A stretch of DNA of 64,000 nt from Acinetobacter sp. ANC 3903 (GTDB lineage: Bacteria > Pseudomonadota > Gammaproteobacteria > Pseudomonadales > Moraxellaceae). The DNA is taken from NCBI RefSeq assembly GCF_002135315.1, contig NZ_NEGA01000008.1, positions 62,001 through 126,000 of the forward strand, given 5' to 3'. The notes under the pieces are model-generated. The model made no database searches, was not told where the DNA came from, and saw only the letters and a list, made by a program, of their open reading frames with translations. The position numbers were made by a program, and so were the translations under genes. Numbering within the stretch: the first letter of the stretch is position 1; the number at the start of each line of letters is the position of its first letter. Shown here in pieces: positions 1 to 9,132 of the stretch.

Positions 1-320
1 GAACGTGCGCCAAAGCCACGCATGGAAATCTGCAAATCCTGGGCATAGTTTTCACGATTATTCAGTTGTAAACCCGGCACCCCTTTTAAGGTTTCAGAAA
101 GATTGACCCCTAAGTTATTTTCATTTTGCTTTTGTTCAACACGATAGACCGATGCAGGCGTTTCAAGCCATGCGGTATCTGTACGGGTCGCTTGGATTTT
201 TATTGTGGGAAGTAAAACAGGTTCCGTAGAACCTGTTTGTGCATATAAGCTTTGGCAGATACATGCTGTCAAGCAAAGCAAACTAGTATTCAAGGAACCC
301 CGAAGATATTTACTTTGCAT
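1..320 (-). CDS. TonB-dependent outer-membrane receptor, N-terminal part only
   Basis: Partial gene: the start codon is at 318-320 and the coding region runs off the left edge, so about 106 residues are visible. The translation opens with a signal peptide (MQSKYLRGSLNTSLLCLTA... up to about YAQ), then a TonB-box-like stretch (LLPTIKIQATRTD) and the beginning of a plug domain (NLSETLKGVPGLQLNNREN, then ISMRGFGARS). This order is typical of TonB-dependent receptors, which import siderophores, vitamins or other scarce molecules using the proton motive force. It lies 22 bp downstream of the OprB-like porin on the same strand, so the two are probably co-transcribed. The substrate cannot be told from this fragment; a PqqU-like role in PQQ uptake is one possibility, given gcd elsewhere in the window. 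Confidence 0.85.
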   Translation of the reverse strand, partial: MQSKYLRGSLNTSLLCLTACICQSLYAQTGSTEPVLLPTIKIQATRTDTAWLETPASVYRVEQKQNENNLGVNLSETLKGVPGLQLNNRENYAQDLQISMRGFGAR

Positions 321-342
321 AGATCGGTACCTGCTTTTTAAA

Positions 343-1608
343 TTAGAAGATGATTTTTGATCCTAAGCCTAATACAAATGCATTATCGACATTGTTGGTT
401 GAACCCGGGTTAATCACGTATTGTAGATTTGGACGAATCATTAACCACTTGGTCGGATAATAGCTATAGTTCAATTCCACATTATATTCCGCACTGGCAT
501 CAAATACAGGGTTTGTTACACGATCGTTTACATGTACACGGTTTACCGCTAAACCAAGAATATCGTTCGGCTGTGAGTCGAATAAGCCAATATATTTCAC
601 GCCCAGTTGCTGTGAATTATCTACTTTATTGGTGATGCGATCATGCCAGCTAAAGTTGGCAAAACTATGCAAACCTTGCTTGCCTGAACCGGTAGAAGTC
701 AATTGTTGCTCTACAGCCAACCAGCCTGCAAAGGTACGGTCTTCGCCAACAGTGCCTTTTGCATAAGCAACATCATATTGGTTTTTAGCTTCATCGGCCG
801 TGTTGTACATACCACCTACGCGGTAACTACCCGGTAAACCATTCACCAATGATTTAGGCGTCCAGATCACTTCCACAGGAATAGTGACACCATCTGCATT
901 GTCAGTATCCAGGTTCCAGCCGTGCCGTTCCAAAGCATTTTCAGGATTAAATTCATATACACCCACTTGTGCCGCAATTTCAGGAGTCGCTTGGTATTTC
1001 ACGCGACCACCCCATTGCGCAACCGGAGTATTCATCCAGATATTGCCTTGCCATTTGCCCATTTGTGCAGCACAAAATGCAGTACTTTGGAAATCGCAAG
1101 CCATTACATTAAAGTCCATCCCCATGCCTAAACGGCCGGCTTTCACGCTGATGCCTTGCTCTTTAAAATTCTTTTCAATCGACAATTCGCTTATACGCGT
1201 TTTTTGGTTGCCACGACCAAAGTTAGCCTGCACATTGGCAAATTGCGGTGCAGCAGGATCTTGCAAATCATCCAGCGTTGTACTTTGGCCTTGGCGTGCG
1301 CTGACTGCAGCACGAATCGTTACCCCATCCCAGCCTGCCAGTTTTTCCATATCTAGCGCCGAGCCTAACCAGAGTTGGCTTGCTACTGTTGCAGCATGAT
1401 CTTCATGACGGCCACCTTCTGCCAGATAAGCAGCATCTGCAGCAATATTGGCATCAAACTTCACCCCTTGCCCGGCCAGTTCGCTACGTTTACCGTTCCA
1501 GTCACCTAATAGATACTGACCATTTGGATCAAATGCTTCAGCGGCTTGAGTTTGGGTCATGGCAGCCAACATAAATGCAGGTAATAGAGCTAGACTAAAT
1601 TTTTTCAT
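343..1608 (-). CDS. OprB-family carbohydrate-selective porin (paralogue 1)
   Basis: Outer-membrane beta-barrel protein of 421 residues. It has an N-terminal signal peptide ending near QTQAAEA, followed by the family hallmark GDWNGKRSEL, and it ends in an aromatic-rich strand with terminal phenylalanine (SKIIF), as expected of a porin recognised by the Bam machinery. It is a clear paralogue of the porin at 20563-21843: both share AEAFDP, GDWNGKRSEL, a C-D-F-Q-x4-C pair that could form a disulfide, YE(F/Y)NPEN and WTPK blocks. Unlike that copy it is followed by a TonB-dependent receptor, not by gcd, so it may admit a different small polar solute. The start at 1608 is followed directly by a good signal sequence. 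Substrate is inferred only from the family. Confidence 0.88.
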   Translation of the reverse strand: MKKFSLALLPAFMLAAMTQTQAAEAFDPNGQYLLGDWNGKRSELAGQGVKFDANIAADAAYLAEGGRHEDHAATVASQLWLGSALDMEKLAGWDGVTIRAAVSARQGQSTTLDDLQDPAAPQFANVQANFGRGNQKTRISELSIEKNFKEQGISVKAGRLGMGMDFNVMACDFQSTAFCAAQMGKWQGNIWMNTPVAQWGGRVKYQATPEIAAQVGVYEFNPENALERHGWNLDTDNADGVTIPVEVIWTPKSLVNGLPGSYRVGGMYNTADEAKNQYDVAYAKGTVGEDRTFAGWLAVEQQLTSTGSGKQGLHSFANFSWHDRITNKVDNSQQLGVKYIGLFDSQPNDILGLAVNRVHVNDRVTNPVFDASAEYNVELNYSYYPTKWLMIRPNLQYVINPGSTNNVDNAFVLGLGSKIIF

Positions 1609-2011
1609 GAGAGAACCAGAATATGGGAAATTTTTAGGTAAAAATCAATTCATTGAATTGATATTATTATGTGAAAATTACCCAATTTTTAAATTCTTAT
1701 CCCAGCTTTTTTTTTATCACTTATTCAATAAAAAGTTATAAATTATTAAAAACAAATAACTATTAGTATAATTAAAAGTATATATGTTTTTATTTTTCAT
1801 TATTTTAAGTAACCAAAATTTCAACCAAACCACCTAATATTTAATCTTTAATCTGCTATTTAATTCAACCATTTGTTTTATTTTTAAACTATTTATACAT
1901 TATCAAAAAACCAATAAAAATGAGGCTTTACCCAGCCTCTTTATAATCAGTACTTGCATTCACTGACTTACAACCCGATATTAGCTCTAAATACGCACCA
2001 TTGAACCACAT
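1609..2011. other. Intergenic region between oprB-like gene and mutM
   Basis: A very AT-rich 403-bp divergent intergenic stretch with no convincing ORF (a 60-codon reading frame here is low complexity). It must hold the promoters of the porin (minus) and mutM (plus). The only structure I see is a 6-bp hairpin, GAGGCT-TTACCC-AGCCTC at 1923-1940, flanked by weak T and A runs. It lies upstream of both genes, so it does not terminate an obvious transcript. Confidence 0.6.
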
Positions 2012-2866
2012 ATGCCCGAATTACCTGAAGTCGAAACCACAAAAACCAGTTTATTGCCTTTGCTTGATCAAGCGGTAATTTCCGTAAAAGTTCGGGAATC
2101 ACGCCTGCGCTGGCCTATTCCGGAAGATATTGAAAAACTCAACGGGCAAAAATTAGTCAAACTGACCCGTCGCTCTAAATATATTCTGGCTGAATTTGAA
2201 CATGACAGCATGCTTTGGCATTTAGGCATGTCGGGTAGTTTTCGCCTGTGTGATCCCCATACGGAATTGCGTAAACATGATCATCTGATCATTCAATTTG
2301 AAGATATTGAACTCAGATATCATGATCCGCGCCGTTTTGGCTGTATTTTATGGCTTGATCAAAACTCGCAAACAAAACTGATTGACACCTTAGGCCCAGA
2401 GCCGTTAAGCGAGGCATTTAATGCCGAATATCTGGCTGAAAAATTTAAAAAGAAAAATGTCGGGGCCAAAGTTGCGATTATGGATAACCATATTGTGGTT
2501 GGTGTGGGTAATATTTATGCCACTGAAAGCCTATTCAATTTAGGCATTCATCCTGCACAACCCGCTTCCAGCCTCAGCTTTCAGCAAATTGAACAGTTGG
2601 TTGTAGAAGTTAAACGGATTTTAAAACAGGCCATTGACCTAGGTGGATCAACCTTACGTGACTATAGTAATGCCATGGGTGAAAATGGTTATTTCCAGCA
2701 AACCCTGTTGGCTTACGGTCGTGCTGGGGAAATGTGTGTGAACTGTGAAACCACTTTGGAAAATTTAAAACTGGGACAGCGTGCAAGTGTATTTTGTCCG
2801 CAATGCCAGCCCTTAAAAAAAGTTAAAATAGCCAATCAGAAAGCCATCAAAGGAAGCAAAGCATGA
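2012..2866 (+). CDS. mutM: Formamidopyrimidine-DNA glycosylase (Fpg/MutM)
   Basis: Base-excision repair enzyme that removes 8-oxoguanine and formamidopyrimidines and nicks the strand by beta/delta elimination. The start is fixed by the invariant N-terminus MPELPEVETT: after Met removal Pro2 is the catalytic nucleophile and Glu3 is essential. A conserved YHDPRRFG block and NIYA(T)ES follow, and a C-terminal zinc finger is present (CVNC...CPQC). Length is 284 aa, a little longer than the usual roughly 270 because of a Lys-rich tail. Its stop overlaps the start of the next gene by four bases (ATGA), implying translational coupling with the parvulin. Confidence 0.97.
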   Translation: MPELPEVETTKTSLLPLLDQAVISVKVRESRLRWPIPEDIEKLNGQKLVKLTRRSKYILAEFEHDSMLWHLGMSGSFRLCDPHTELRKHDHLIIQFEDIELRYHDPRRFGCILWLDQNSQTKLIDTLGPEPLSEAFNAEYLAEKFKKKNVGAKVAIMDNHIVVGVGNIYATESLFNLGIHPAQPASSLSFQQIEQLVVEVKRILKQAIDLGGSTLRDYSNAMGENGYFQQTLLAYGRAGEMCVNCETTLENLKLGQRASVFCPQCQPLKKVKIANQKAIKGSKA

Positions 2867-3144
2867 AGTCTGCGATTGTCCGCCATATTTTGGTCAAAGA
2901 CAAAGAGTTGTGCGAACAGCTAAAAAAGAAAATTAAAGGCGGCGCTGACTTTGCCAAAATTGCAAAACAGCATTCGACTTGCCCATCTGGCAAAAAAGGC
3001 GGCGAACTCGGCGACATTAAAAAAGGGCAATTGGTTGGCCCGATTGATAAAGCCGTGTTTACCTTGTCTGAACGTGAACTGCATGGTCCAATTAAAAGCC
3101 AGTTTGGCTGGCATTTACTGGAAATTAAATTTCGGATGGATTAG
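2863..3144 (+). CDS. ppiC: Parvulin-type peptidyl-prolyl isomerase (PpiC-like)
   Basis: Small cytoplasmic rotamase of 93 residues consisting of a single parvulin domain, the same size as E. coli PpiC. Visible hallmarks are VRHILVK at the start, FAKIAKQHSTCPSGKKGGELG in the middle, and FGWHLLEI at the end with the conserved His. There is no signal peptide, so it acts in the cytosol on prolyl bonds of folding proteins. It starts inside the mutM stop codon (ATGA overlap) and its own 3' end overlaps the convergent HAD gene by 20 bp. Confidence 0.93.
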   Translation: MKSAIVRHILVKDKELCEQLKKKIKGGADFAKIAKQHSTCPSGKKGGELGDIKKGQLVGPIDKAVFTLSERELHGPIKSQFGWHLLEIKFRMD

Positions 3145-3853
3145 GTGCTCCATTGAGCTGCATCAAATAAGGGATCAATTCGATGAGTCGATATTTCTTT
3201 AAGCCAGCACGTTGCATAATATTCTGATTGCCCACCCAAAATATCTTAAAGCCCAATGCGGCGGCAGGTAAAATATCAATTTCAAAATCATCTCCAACCA
3301 TAAGGCATTCTTGTGGTTGGATAGCAAAGTCCTGACAAATATTTAAAAATGCAGCGCTTTCTGGCTTGGCGACTTGTTTTTCTTCACTAATATAATAAGC
3401 ATTAAACCAATGATCCAAACTCAGTCTTTGTATTTTTTGATACTGCCCATCTACTGGTCCATTGGTCAGTAAAATTAATTTCACATCTAAATTTTGACAA
3501 TAATTCAGCACATCCTCTGCACCTGCACAAAACAATGTGCTTTGCAGTACATTTTTTAAAAAACATTCATTCAATCTTGTTGCAAGAGATTCATCATTTA
3601 CTCCCAAGCGTTGTAATGGCTTTAAATAGCGATAAAGACGGTATTCATTGAGAGACAGTTTTCGATCCAAAAAGGATTGAAACAAATCTTCGTGTAATTC
3701 ATTATAAATCGTCCAAAATTGAGCTGGATTCAAATATCCAGCGAACAATTCATTTACTTTATTTCGAGCAAGTTGTTGGGCTTCATCCCAATCGAATAAA
3801 GTACGATCCAAGTCAAAAATGATTAATTTAATAGGTTGATTTATCTGTGACAT
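3125..3853 (-). CDS. HAD-superfamily hydrolase, YjjG-like phosphatase
   Basis: Haloacid-dehalogenase-fold phosphatase of 242 residues. Motif I is FDLDRTLFD (nucleophile Asp14, acid/base Asp16), motif II is LLTNGP, motif III the Lys of KPES, and motif IV GDDFEIDILPA. The long helical cap between motifs I and II resembles the pyrimidine 5'-nucleotidase YjjG group, which hydrolyses nucleoside monophosphates including damaged ones; exact substrate is uncertain. It is convergent with ppiC and the last 20 bp of both genes overlap, so no separate terminator exists between them. Confidence 0.88.
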   Translation of the reverse strand: MSQINQPIKLIIFDLDRTLFDWDEAQQLARNKVNELFAGYLNPAQFWTIYNELHEDLFQSFLDRKLSLNEYRLYRYLKPLQRLGVNDESLATRLNECFLKNVLQSTLFCAGAEDVLNYCQNLDVKLILLTNGPVDGQYQKIQRLSLDHWFNAYYISEEKQVAKPESAAFLNICQDFAIQPQECLMVGDDFEIDILPAAALGFKIFWVGNQNIMQRAGLKKYRLIELIPYLMQLNGAPNPSEI

Positions 3854-3946
3854 TAGCTTTACACATTATTGTTTTACCTCAAAATTTAACATACAAAAAT
3901 CTTAGACTTCTGCTCATTTATTTATAAGTATTTTATTTCAAGACAT

Positions 3947-3976
3947 AAAAAACGGCACTCAAAGTACCGTTTTTTA
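3947..3976 (-). terminator. Rho-independent terminator after mscL
   Basis: On the minus strand an 8-bp stem (ACGGTACT / AGTGCCGT with one G-T pair, loop TTG) is embedded in complementary A6 and T6 tracts. It lies just downstream of the mscL stop. Confidence 0.85.
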
Positions 3977-3994
3977 TGGTGTAAAAAATTACAC

Positions 3995-4426
3995 TTAAGG
4001 ACGTTTTTTCAATTCATCACGAATTTCGCGAAGCAATTCGATATCGGCGGGGGTAGTTGGTGTTTCCTCTACCGGGCCTTCTTGTTTACGTAAGCGGTTC
4101 ATAAATTTAACCAACCAGAACACCACCCATGCCAATAACAGGAAGTTAATCAGGATGGTCAGAAAATTACCATAGGCCAAGACATTTACACCTTGTGCCT
4201 GTGCTGCCGCCAAGGTAGTTGCATTGTTCGGATTATCACCGAGTACCAGGAACCAGTTTGAATAGTCAACATCACCACCAAGAATCCAGCTGACCAACGG
4301 CATGATGATATCTTTTACAAATGAATCAATAATTTTACCAAATGCACCGCCAATGATCACACCGACAGCCAGGTCCATAACATTGCCTTTGACAGCAAAT
4401 TCCTTAAACTCTTGAATAATACTCAT
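3995..4426 (-). CDS. mscL: Large-conductance mechanosensitive channel MscL
   Basis: Inner-membrane emergency valve that opens under hypo-osmotic shock. At 143 aa it has the family size. The N-terminal amphipathic helix ([21 protein letters not shown]) leads into TM1 with the pore-lining glycine/alanine pattern ([13 protein letters not shown]), followed by a periplasmic loop, TM2 ([15 protein letters not shown]) and a charged cytoplasmic helix ending in [13 protein letters not shown]. Monocistronic, between its own terminator and the typA terminator. Confidence 0.97.
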   Translation of the reverse strand: MSIIQEFKEFAVKGNVMDLAVGVIIGGAFGKIIDSFVKDIIMPLVSWILGGDVDYSNWFLVLGDNPNNATTLAAAQAQGVNVLAYGNFLTILINFLLLAWVVFWLVKFMNRLRKQEGPVEETPTTPADIELLREIRDELKKRP

Positions 4427-4575
4427 GACTTTCTCCAGTTATCTTTAAAGCTTTTATTTATTCATATATTTTGAGAACTGTATGACGCTGGGTAGTGCAT
4501 TGATAACAGTTCATAATTCTCTTTAATTTACTCGGAATTATGTATGTTGAATATATTAAATTTCTAATTATAAAC

Positions 4576-4611
4576 AAAAAAAATGCTACCACTGACGTGA
4601 TAGCATTTTTT
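4576..4611 (-). terminator. Rho-independent terminator after typA
   Basis: Stem TGCTA(T)CAC / GTGGTAGCA with loop GTCA, flanked by A and T tracts, about 35 bp beyond the typA stop on the minus strand. Confidence 0.85.
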
Positions 4612-4645
4612 CAATCATTTAAATCAGTTCAAACTGATTAAATCA

Positions 4646-6484
4646 TTATTTACCAGAACGGTTACGTTTACGTTCATTTTCAGTCAAGTAACGTTTACGA
4701 ATACGAATTGACTTAGGTGTTACTTCAACTAATTCATCATCTTCAATGAATTCAAGTGCTTGTTCAAGCGTATATTCAACAGCAGGAACTAGAGTTAACG
4801 CTTCATCAGTACCAGATGCACGTACGTTGGTTAACTGTTTCGCTTTAGTTGGGTTAACTGTCATGTCATCAGAACGTGAGTTAATACCAATGATCATGCC
4901 TTCGTAAACTTCTAACTGAGGTTTAGCGAATAGACGCCCACGGTCTTGCAGTGTGAACAATGCATAGCCAAGGCAAGTACCTTGAACCATAGAAATCAAC
5001 ACACCGTTTTGACGTTTCGCAACAGTACCTTGTTTCATTGGACCGTAATGCGAGAAGCTAGACGTCATGATACCAGTACCAGAAGTCATAGTCAGGAATT
5101 CAGAACGGAAACCGATCAAGCCACGTGAAGGAACAGTAGCTTCAATACGGATACGGCCTTTACCGTCAACTTCCATATTAGTCATTTCGCCTTTACGGTG
5201 ACCCATTTGTTCCATTACAGCGCCTTGGTGCTGTTCTTCAACGTCAAATGTAACGTTTTCATACGGTTCTTGTTTTACGCCATCAACTTCTTTCAAGATT
5301 ACTTGTGGACGAGATACGCCCATTTCGAAGCCTTCACGACGCATGTTTTCAATCAGAACTGAAAGGTGAAGTTCACCACGACCAGAAACTTTGAAACGGT
5401 CTGGAGAATCAGTATCTTCAACACGTAAAGCTACGTTGTGAATCAATTCACGGTCAAGACGTTCACGGATGTTACGTGAAGTTACGAACTTACCTTCTTT
5501 ACCAGCAAACGGTGAGTTGTTTACCTGGAATGTCATGGTAACTGTAGGTTCATCTACAGAAAGCGCTGGAAGTGCTTCAACAGCTTTCGGATCACAAATG
5601 GTGTCAGAAATGTTAAGCGCATCGATACCTGTTACACAAACGATATCGCCTGCAGAAGCTTCTTCAACGTCAACACGATCTAGACCATGGTAACCCATGA
5701 TTTTTAAGATACGGCCGTTACGTGTTTTGCCTTCTTTGTCGATCACAGTCACTTGTGTATTCAATTTAACTGAACCACGTTGAATACGACCAACACCGAT
5801 AACACCTACGAAGCTGTTATAGTCAAGTGAAGACACTTGCATTTGGAATGGACCGTCAACGTCAACTGCTGGTGGTTCAACGATGTCTACGATTGTTTGG
5901 AACAATGGAGTCATGTCGTCAGCAAGTTCTTCTGGAGAAGGACCAGCAACACCACGAAGACCAGATGCATAAACAATTGGGAAGTCTAACTGTTCATCAG
6001 TACCGCCAAGGTTGTCGAACAAGTCGAATACTTGGTCAATTACCCAGTCAGGACGCGCACTTGGCTTGTCGACTTTGTTAATAATCACGATTGGTTTCAA
6101 ACCGCGTGCGAACGCTTTTTGCGTTACGAAACGAGTTTGTGGCATTGGACCTTCTTGTGAATCCACAAGAAGAAGTACGCAGTCAACCATCGACATTACA
6201 CGTTCAACTTCACCACCAAAGTCGGCGTGTCCCGGGGTGTCCACGATGTTAATGCGGTATTCAGTGTTAGTACGAGCATCAGTCCATTTAATTGCAGTGT
6301 TTTTTGCAAGAATGGTAATACCACGTTCAGACTCGATAGCGCCCGAATCCATGACACGCTCGATCTCACCCGCGCGATCGCCAAGAGCACCTGATTGTTG
6401 CAAAAGTTTGTCTACAAGAGTGGTTTTACCATGATCGACGTGCGCAATAATGGCAATGTTACGGAGAGTTTTAATATCTGACAT
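4646..6484 (-). CDS. typA: Ribosome-associated GTPase TypA/BipA
   Basis: Translational GTPase of 612 residues (E. coli BipA 607) that binds the 70S ribosome and assists 50S assembly and stress adaptation. G1 is AHVDHGKTTL, the switch II region is DTPGHADFGGEVERV, and G4 is NKVDKP. EF-G-like beta-barrel and alpha/beta domains follow, and the C-terminal BipA-specific domain ends in a basic tail (RIRKRYLTENERKR). The start at 6484 gives MSDIKTLRNIAIIAHVDHGKTT, matching family N-termini. Divergent from the permease at 6659. Confidence 0.97.
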   Translation of the reverse strand: MSDIKTLRNIAIIAHVDHGKTTLVDKLLQQSGALGDRAGEIERVMDSGAIESERGITILAKNTAIKWTDARTNTEYRINIVDTPGHADFGGEVERVMSMVDCVLLLVDSQEGPMPQTRFVTQKAFARGLKPIVIINKVDKPSARPDWVIDQVFDLFDNLGGTDEQLDFPIVYASGLRGVAGPSPEELADDMTPLFQTIVDIVEPPAVDVDGPFQMQVSSLDYNSFVGVIGVGRIQRGSVKLNTQVTVIDKEGKTRNGRILKIMGYHGLDRVDVEEASAGDIVCVTGIDALNISDTICDPKAVEALPALSVDEPTVTMTFQVNNSPFAGKEGKFVTSRNIRERLDRELIHNVALRVEDTDSPDRFKVSGRGELHLSVLIENMRREGFEMGVSRPQVILKEVDGVKQEPYENVTFDVEEQHQGAVMEQMGHRKGEMTNMEVDGKGRIRIEATVPSRGLIGFRSEFLTMTSGTGIMTSSFSHYGPMKQGTVAKRQNGVLISMVQGTCLGYALFTLQDRGRLFAKPQLEVYEGMIIGINSRSDDMTVNPTKAKQLTNVRASGTDEALTLVPAVEYTLEQALEFIEDDELVEVTPKSIRIRKRYLTENERKRNRSGK

Positions 6485-6517
6485 GTAAATTCGATACGTA
6501 TTAAATTTGAGGGCAAA

Positions 6518-6523
6518 TTATAC
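6518..6523 (-). promoter_or_regulatory. Candidate -10 box for typA
   Basis: On the minus strand a consensus TATAAT (preceded by CTG) lies about 34 bp upstream of the typA start codon. No good -35 is present at 17 bp, so the assignment rests on the -10 alone. Confidence 0.4.
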
Positions 6524-6599
6524 AGAAAAAACTAAACTTTTAGTAGTGACAGTTTATTGACAGTTACAAGTTTTTTTGGCTATTCGCCTTTTTTTGGGT

Positions 6600-6627
6600 T
6601 TGTAAACACGTGTAACTCGATTAGAAT
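6600..6627 (+). promoter_or_regulatory. Candidate promoter for the nucleobase permease
   Basis: TTGTAA (6600-6605), 16-bp spacer, TAGAAT (6622-6627). Transcription would begin about 25 bp before the ATG at 6659, which argues against the longer reading frame that opens at 6557. Confidence 0.4.
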
Positions 6628-6658
6628 AACGCCAAATTGCTGCTGTACCTTCCTTTAC

Positions 6659-8029
6659 ATGTCTGATTTAAAAAACTCTCCCGAGCAACAAAATCGTCTT
6701 GATTTGGTCTACGGATTAAACGATCGACCTAAACCCTTCATCGCTTTTTTGGCTGCTCTGCAACATTTACTTGCGATTATTGTCCCAATTGTCACGCCCG
6801 GATTGCTGATTTGTTTAGCCCTCGGTGTTTCAAAAGAAGACACCAACATGATTCTTTCCATGTCTTTGGTGATCTCAGGGATTGCAACCTTTCTACAATG
6901 CAAAAAAGTCGGCCCTTTGGGCGCAGGCTTGCTGATTGTTCAAGGGACCAGTTTCAACTTTATCGGTCCTATTATCGGGATTGGTTCTGCTATGGTCGCT
7001 GCAGGTACGCCGGTTGAAGCGGTGATGGCTTCAATTTTTGGTGTGGTGATTGCAGGTTCATTTATTGAAATGGGCGTTTCACGCATTTTACCGTGGGTAA
7101 AACGACTGATTACTCCGCTTGTTACAGGTATTGTAGTACTGCTGATTGGTTTAACCTTAATTAAAGAAGGTTTAATCAGTATGGGTGGCGGTTATCAGGC
7201 CATGGGTGATAAAACCTTTGCCAATGCAGATAACCTGATCATGTCATGTACCGTATTGGCGATTATCATTGTCTTGAACCGTGTCCGTATTACCTGGGTA
7301 AAAAGTTCCGCTATTTTAATTGCCCTGCTGGTCGGTTACATTCTGGCGGGCTTTATGGGCCATCTGGATTTTTCCGGCTTGAAAGATGCTCCACTCGTAC
7401 AAATTCCAACTCCAATGCATTTTGGTATAAGTTTCTCATGGAGCTTGTTTATTCCAATGGCATTCATTTATTTGGTGACATCACTGGAAGCGATTGGAGA
7501 CATTACCGCGACCTCTAAAATTTCCAACCAGCCTGTAGATGGTGAAAAATGGATGGAACGTATTAAAGGTGGTGTACTGGTCAATGGTGCCAACTCATTC
7601 CTGGCCGGTATCTTCAATACTTTCCCAAGTTCTGTTTTTGCGCAAAATAATGGCGTGATTCAGCTTACTGGGGTTGCCAGCCGTTATGTCGGTATCTGGA
7701 TTGCTGCATTATTGGTGATTCTGGGCTTGCTGCCTGCTGTTGCTGGCGTGATTCAGGCTGTACCACAAGCCGTACTTGGCGGTGCGGTCATGGTGATGTT
7801 TGGTGCAGTGGCTGCCTCAGGTATTAATATACTGTCAGGTATTCATCTTGACCGTCGTGCCCTACTGATTATTGCCATTTCTCTGGCACTCGGTTTAGGT
7901 GTTGCACAAGTCCCACAAATTTTGGAACATCTTCCAGAATTATTCCGTAACATCTTCAGTTCAGGTGTAGCGACTGGTGGTATTGCCGCATTGCTCTTAA
8001 ATATTATTCTTCCTGAATCGAAGAAATAA
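6659..8029 (+). CDS. NCS2-family xanthine/uracil permease
   Basis: Inner-membrane nucleobase:cation symporter, 456 aa from the chosen start (MSDLKNSPEQQNRLDLVYGL). The frame is open for another 34 codons upstream, but those codons overlap a likely promoter and are atypical. About 12-14 hydrophobic segments are visible. The NCS2 signature region reads EAIGDITATSKIS followed by FAQNNGVIQLTGVASRYVG, which matches the xanthine-specific branch (XanP/XanQ) better than UraA. It would import xanthine or a related purine by proton symport. A strong terminator follows, so it is a single-gene unit. Confidence 0.9.
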   Translation: MSDLKNSPEQQNRLDLVYGLNDRPKPFIAFLAALQHLLAIIVPIVTPGLLICLALGVSKEDTNMILSMSLVISGIATFLQCKKVGPLGAGLLIVQGTSFNFIGPIIGIGSAMVAAGTPVEAVMASIFGVVIAGSFIEMGVSRILPWVKRLITPLVTGIVVLLIGLTLIKEGLISMGGGYQAMGDKTFANADNLIMSCTVLAIIIVLNRVRITWVKSSAILIALLVGYILAGFMGHLDFSGLKDAPLVQIPTPMHFGISFSWSLFIPMAFIYLVTSLEAIGDITATSKISNQPVDGEKWMERIKGGVLVNGANSFLAGIFNTFPSSVFAQNNGVIQLTGVASRYVGIWIAALLVILGLLPAVAGVIQAVPQAVLGGAVMVMFGAVAASGINILSGIHLDRRALLIIAISLALGLGVAQVPQILEHLPELFRNIFSSGVATGGIAALLLNIILPESKK

Positions 8030-8044
8030 TTTCATTTCAGCATC

Positions 8045-8077
8045 AACTCTGCCCAGCATTGTCTGGGCAGAGTTTTT
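8045..8077 (+). terminator. Rho-independent terminator after the permease
   Basis: Twelve-bp perfect stem AACTCTGCCCAG / CTGGGCAGAGTT with loop CATTGT, then a T run. The next gene starts 17 bp later. Confidence 0.92.
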
Positions 8078-8094
8078 CAATGGCGAGATAAAAA

Positions 8095-9132
8095 ATGGAT
8101 CCAAGAAGTGAAGTTGTCATTCGACAGCATGAATATCTTTCTGGACGTGTGCTTTTAGTCAATGCACCGACTGATGATTTACTTTCCAATCTAGAGAAAG
8201 ACATTACCCCATGTTTGTGGACATGGAATTATAATGAATTTCAATATTTTCAGTCTCAGCAAGCCGCTGTACATTTTGGTGTTGAGCTTCCTGAAGGCAG
8301 TTTTGACCAGGCCATTATTTTTGTGCCTAAGTCCAAAGAACTCTTAAACTACCTGCTGCACAATGTAGTCAACCGCTTGGGGTTGGGTGCTTCTATTTTC
8401 CTGGTTGGGGAAAAGAAAGGTGGGGTTGAGCGTGCAGCCAAACAGCTACAGCCTTATGGTAAAGCCGTCAAACTGGATAGCGCACGCCATTGCCAGCTAT
8501 GGCAAATGACGATTGAATCGACGGTTAAAGAAAAAGCTTTGGCAGATTGGGCACAACAATATACTGTTAGCACACCAAAAGGTGATCTCAGCATTTGTGC
8601 CCTTCCCGGCGTATTCAGTCAAAATCGTCTGGATGTCGGTACAGCAGTATTTTTACCGTTTTTATCGCAAGTCACTTCAGGTAAAATTGCCGACTTTGGC
8701 TGTGGTGCAGGGATCATCAGTGCTTATTTGGCAAAACTGAATCCCAAAAACCGTATTTTTGCCATGGATGTGGATGCATTCGCATTAGCTTCTACCCGCA
8801 TGACCTTTGAAAAAAATAGCCTCTCACCAGAACAGCTGGAAATTACCGCTGTTACCGGTATTGAAGACGCTCCTCTTTTCTTGCATGCCATTGTCAGCAA
8901 TCCGCCTTTTCATCAAGGCATTCATACCGATTACAATGCCAGTGAAAACTTGTGTAAGACTTCACGACGTCATTTGAAATCCGGTGGCGAATTATGGATT
9001 GTGGCAAACCGCTTTTTAAATTATCCATTACTCATTGAACAAAGCTTTGGTCAATGTATCACCAAAGCAGATCAACAAGGTTTTAAAGTGCTGTTCGCTA
9101 GCACTGAAAAAAATCTTAAGGAACAACGATGA
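8095..9132 (+). CDS. rsmC: 16S rRNA (guanine-1207-N2)-methyltransferase RsmC
   Basis: Methylates G1207 of 16S rRNA in the 30S subunit using SAM. The 345-residue protein has the RsmC layout: a degenerate N-terminal methyltransferase-like half and a catalytic C-terminal half with a SAM-binding motif I ([16 protein letters not shown]) and the N2-guanine signature NPPFHQG. The start at 8095 sits just after the upstream terminator. The last four bases overlap the start of lysP (ATGA), so the two are translationally coupled although functionally unrelated. Confidence 0.93.
   Translation: MDPRSEVVIRQHEYLSGRVLLVNAPTDDLLSNLEKDITPCLWTWNYNEFQYFQSQQAAVHFGVELPEGSFDQAIIFVPKSKELLNYLLHNVVNRLGLGASIFLVGEKKGGVERAAKQLQPYGKAVKLDSARHCQLWQMTIESTVKEKALADWAQQYTVSTPKGDLSICALPGVFSQNRLDVGTAVFLPFLSQVTSGKIADFGCGAGIISAYLAKLNPKNRIFAMDVDAFALASTRMTFEKNSLSPEQLEITAVTGIEDAPLFLHAIVSNPPFHQGIHTDYNASENLCKTSRRHLKSGGELWIVANRFLNYPLLIEQSFGQCITKADQQGFKVLFASTEKNLKEQR

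Noticed and set aside
1923-1945. Hairpin in front of mutM as a terminator
   Set aside because: No transcript ends here; both flanking genes point away from it, and the T run is weak.
6557-6658. Longer N-terminus for the nucleobase permease
   Set aside because: The extra 34 codons overlap a likely promoter and do not look like a permease N-terminus.
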